Of a stretch of 24,112 bases of DNA, positions 23,598 through 24,112 are shown piece after piece. The translations under genes were made by a program, and so were the position numbers. The notes under the pieces were generated by a model, which was not told where the DNA came from, searched no databases, and saw only the letters and a list, made by a program, of their open reading frames with translations. The stretch covers positions 1-24,112 of the forward strand of contig NZ_CAJLNI010000014.1 of assembly GCF_905207935.1 (NCBI RefSeq), in the 5' to 3' direction. This DNA is from an uncultured Haemophilus sp. Its GTDB lineage: Bacteria > Pseudomonadota > Gammaproteobacteria > Enterobacterales > Pasteurellaceae. Within the stretch, counting starts at the first letter, position 1. Each line of letters starts with the position of its first letter.

Positions 23598-23920
23598 AAA
23601 AAATCGTTTTTATATTATTAAGTATGTTTCTCTATGGATGTGGAACTTTAACTACACTGAAAGATCCTTGTCCTTATATTGGCACTCGATACGATTACAA
23701 TATGGTAGCTGGTAATTTTTATGATGGTGTTGGCTTTAAGCATATGACTAGACCATTATATTTTATCGATTGGCCTTTATCTGTTGTGGCTGATACCGCA
23801 TTGTTACCGATCAATATTCCTCGTTACTATCTATCAGATGATGAAGCAAGAAAATCGTGTGGGCAATATGGCGATCCAAATAATAAACATCCTTGGATAA
23901 AAGATAAAAAAGAAAATTAA
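23594..23920 (+). CDS. YceK/YidQ-like lipoprotein
   Basis: A 108-residue lipoprotein. The signal MKKIVFILLSMFLYGC has lipobox LYGC with lipidated Cys16. The GCGTLTTL segment, PYIGTRYDY, then FIDWPLSVVADTALLPINIPRYY match the pattern of the YceK/YidQ family (GCGS/T start, PG.R.D, then D.P.S...DT.LLP). The family has no established role. The start overlaps the preceding membrane-protein gene by 4 nt. The +2 residue is Gly, so outer-membrane sorting is expected. A palindromic element begins 6 nt after the stop. Confidence 0.85.
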   Translation: MKKIVFILLSMFLYGCGTLTTLKDPCPYIGTRYDYNMVAGNFYDGVGFKHMTRPLYFIDWPLSVVADTALLPINIPRYYLSDDEARKSCGQYGDPNNKHPWIKDKKEN

Positions 23921-23926
23921 TTATTT

Positions 23927-23988
23927 GTTGGGTGCGTATATCAACGTACCAAGTATTTAATATAACGGTGTGTTTATACTCACCCTAC
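23927..23988. repeat. 62-nt palindromic element before valS
   Basis: Outer arms GTTGGGTGCGTATA (23927-23940) and TATACTCACCCTAC (23975-23988) are inverted copies (12 of 14). Inner arms ACGTACC (23944-23950) and GGTGTGT (23967-23973) continue the pairing imperfectly, with an AT-rich loop between. It has the build of a dispersed palindromic repeat or small mobile-element remnant, and could also end the upstream operon or form the valS leader. Confidence 0.65.
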
Positions 23989-24006
23989 TAAGCAAGAGAA
24001 AAATAA

Positions 24007-24112
24007 ATGACACAAAAATTCGAAATGGCAGACCGTTTTAATCCGTCTGCGGTAGAACAAGCCCTTTATCAACATTGGGAAGAGAGCGGTTATTTTAAAC
24101 CGTCTGAAAATG
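24007..24112 (+). CDS. valS: Valine-tRNA ligase, 5' end only
   Basis: ValS charges tRNA-Val. The first 35 codons are present ([20 protein letters not shown], then [12 protein letters not shown]) and match the conserved N-terminus of bacterial ValS, where NP..VE..LY.HWE...YF precedes the catalytic domain. The window ends inside the gene. An AAGCAAGAGA stretch lies about 7-15 nt before the start, giving a weak ribosome site. In enterobacteria valS directly follows holC; here yqfB and two small genes are between them. Confidence 0.93.

Overview
The window is a chromosomal segment of a Pasteurellaceae bacterium, most likely of the Haemophilus/Aggregatibacter group. The strongest sign is the Hin-type DNA-uptake signal (core AAGTGCGGT or its complement), which I count 21 times in 24 kb. 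The gene order tsaE-amiB-mutL-miaA-glnE also matches H. influenzae. A full-length lacZ argues against H. influenzae itself and fits a lactose/ONPG-positive relative such as H. parainfluenzae or A. aphrophilus; the species is an inference.

Layout. 1-127: 3' end of a 5S rRNA gene and the rRNA operon terminator. 128-1594: an AT-rich trio of unrecognised small genes, two of them lipoproteins, with no uptake signal. 1632-9478 (minus strand): tsaE, amiB, mutL, miaA and glnE, tightly packed (gaps of 11, 14, 1 and 3 nt), covering t6A tRNA modification, cell separation, mismatch repair, i6A tRNA modification and control of glutamine synthetase. 9556-9818: two identical tRNA-Gly(GCC) genes with promoter and terminator. 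9859-11520: divergent orn (oligoribonuclease) and rsgA (30S-assembly GTPase).

11521-14342: ptsH-ptsI-crr, the general phosphotransferase genes HPr, EI and EIIA-Glc, behind a CRP-like promoter. 14371-18757: manA, then lacZ behind a CRP-type site and an inverted repeat, ending at a terminator built from two inverted uptake signals. EIIA-Glc normally sets cAMP levels, so the crr product and the proposed CRP sites at ptsH, lacZ and fumC may form one local carbon-control theme.

18774-20720: divergent grxA and rimK, then a periplasmic chalcone-isomerase-like protein. 20819-22213: fumC on the minus strand, divergent from holC (DNA polymerase III chi). Then come yqfB (N4-acetylcytidine amidohydrolase), a two-gene unit for a small membrane protein and a YceK/YidQ-like lipoprotein, a 62-nt palindromic element, and the first 35 codons of valS.

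Most of the window is ordinary core genome. I see no CRISPR array, insertion sequence, phage gene or obvious new multi-gene system. The points most worth a second look are the lipoprotein trio next to the rRNA operon, the recent-looking 77-residue LysM duplication in AmiB, the lacZ control region, the hairpins around holC, and the palindromic element before valS.
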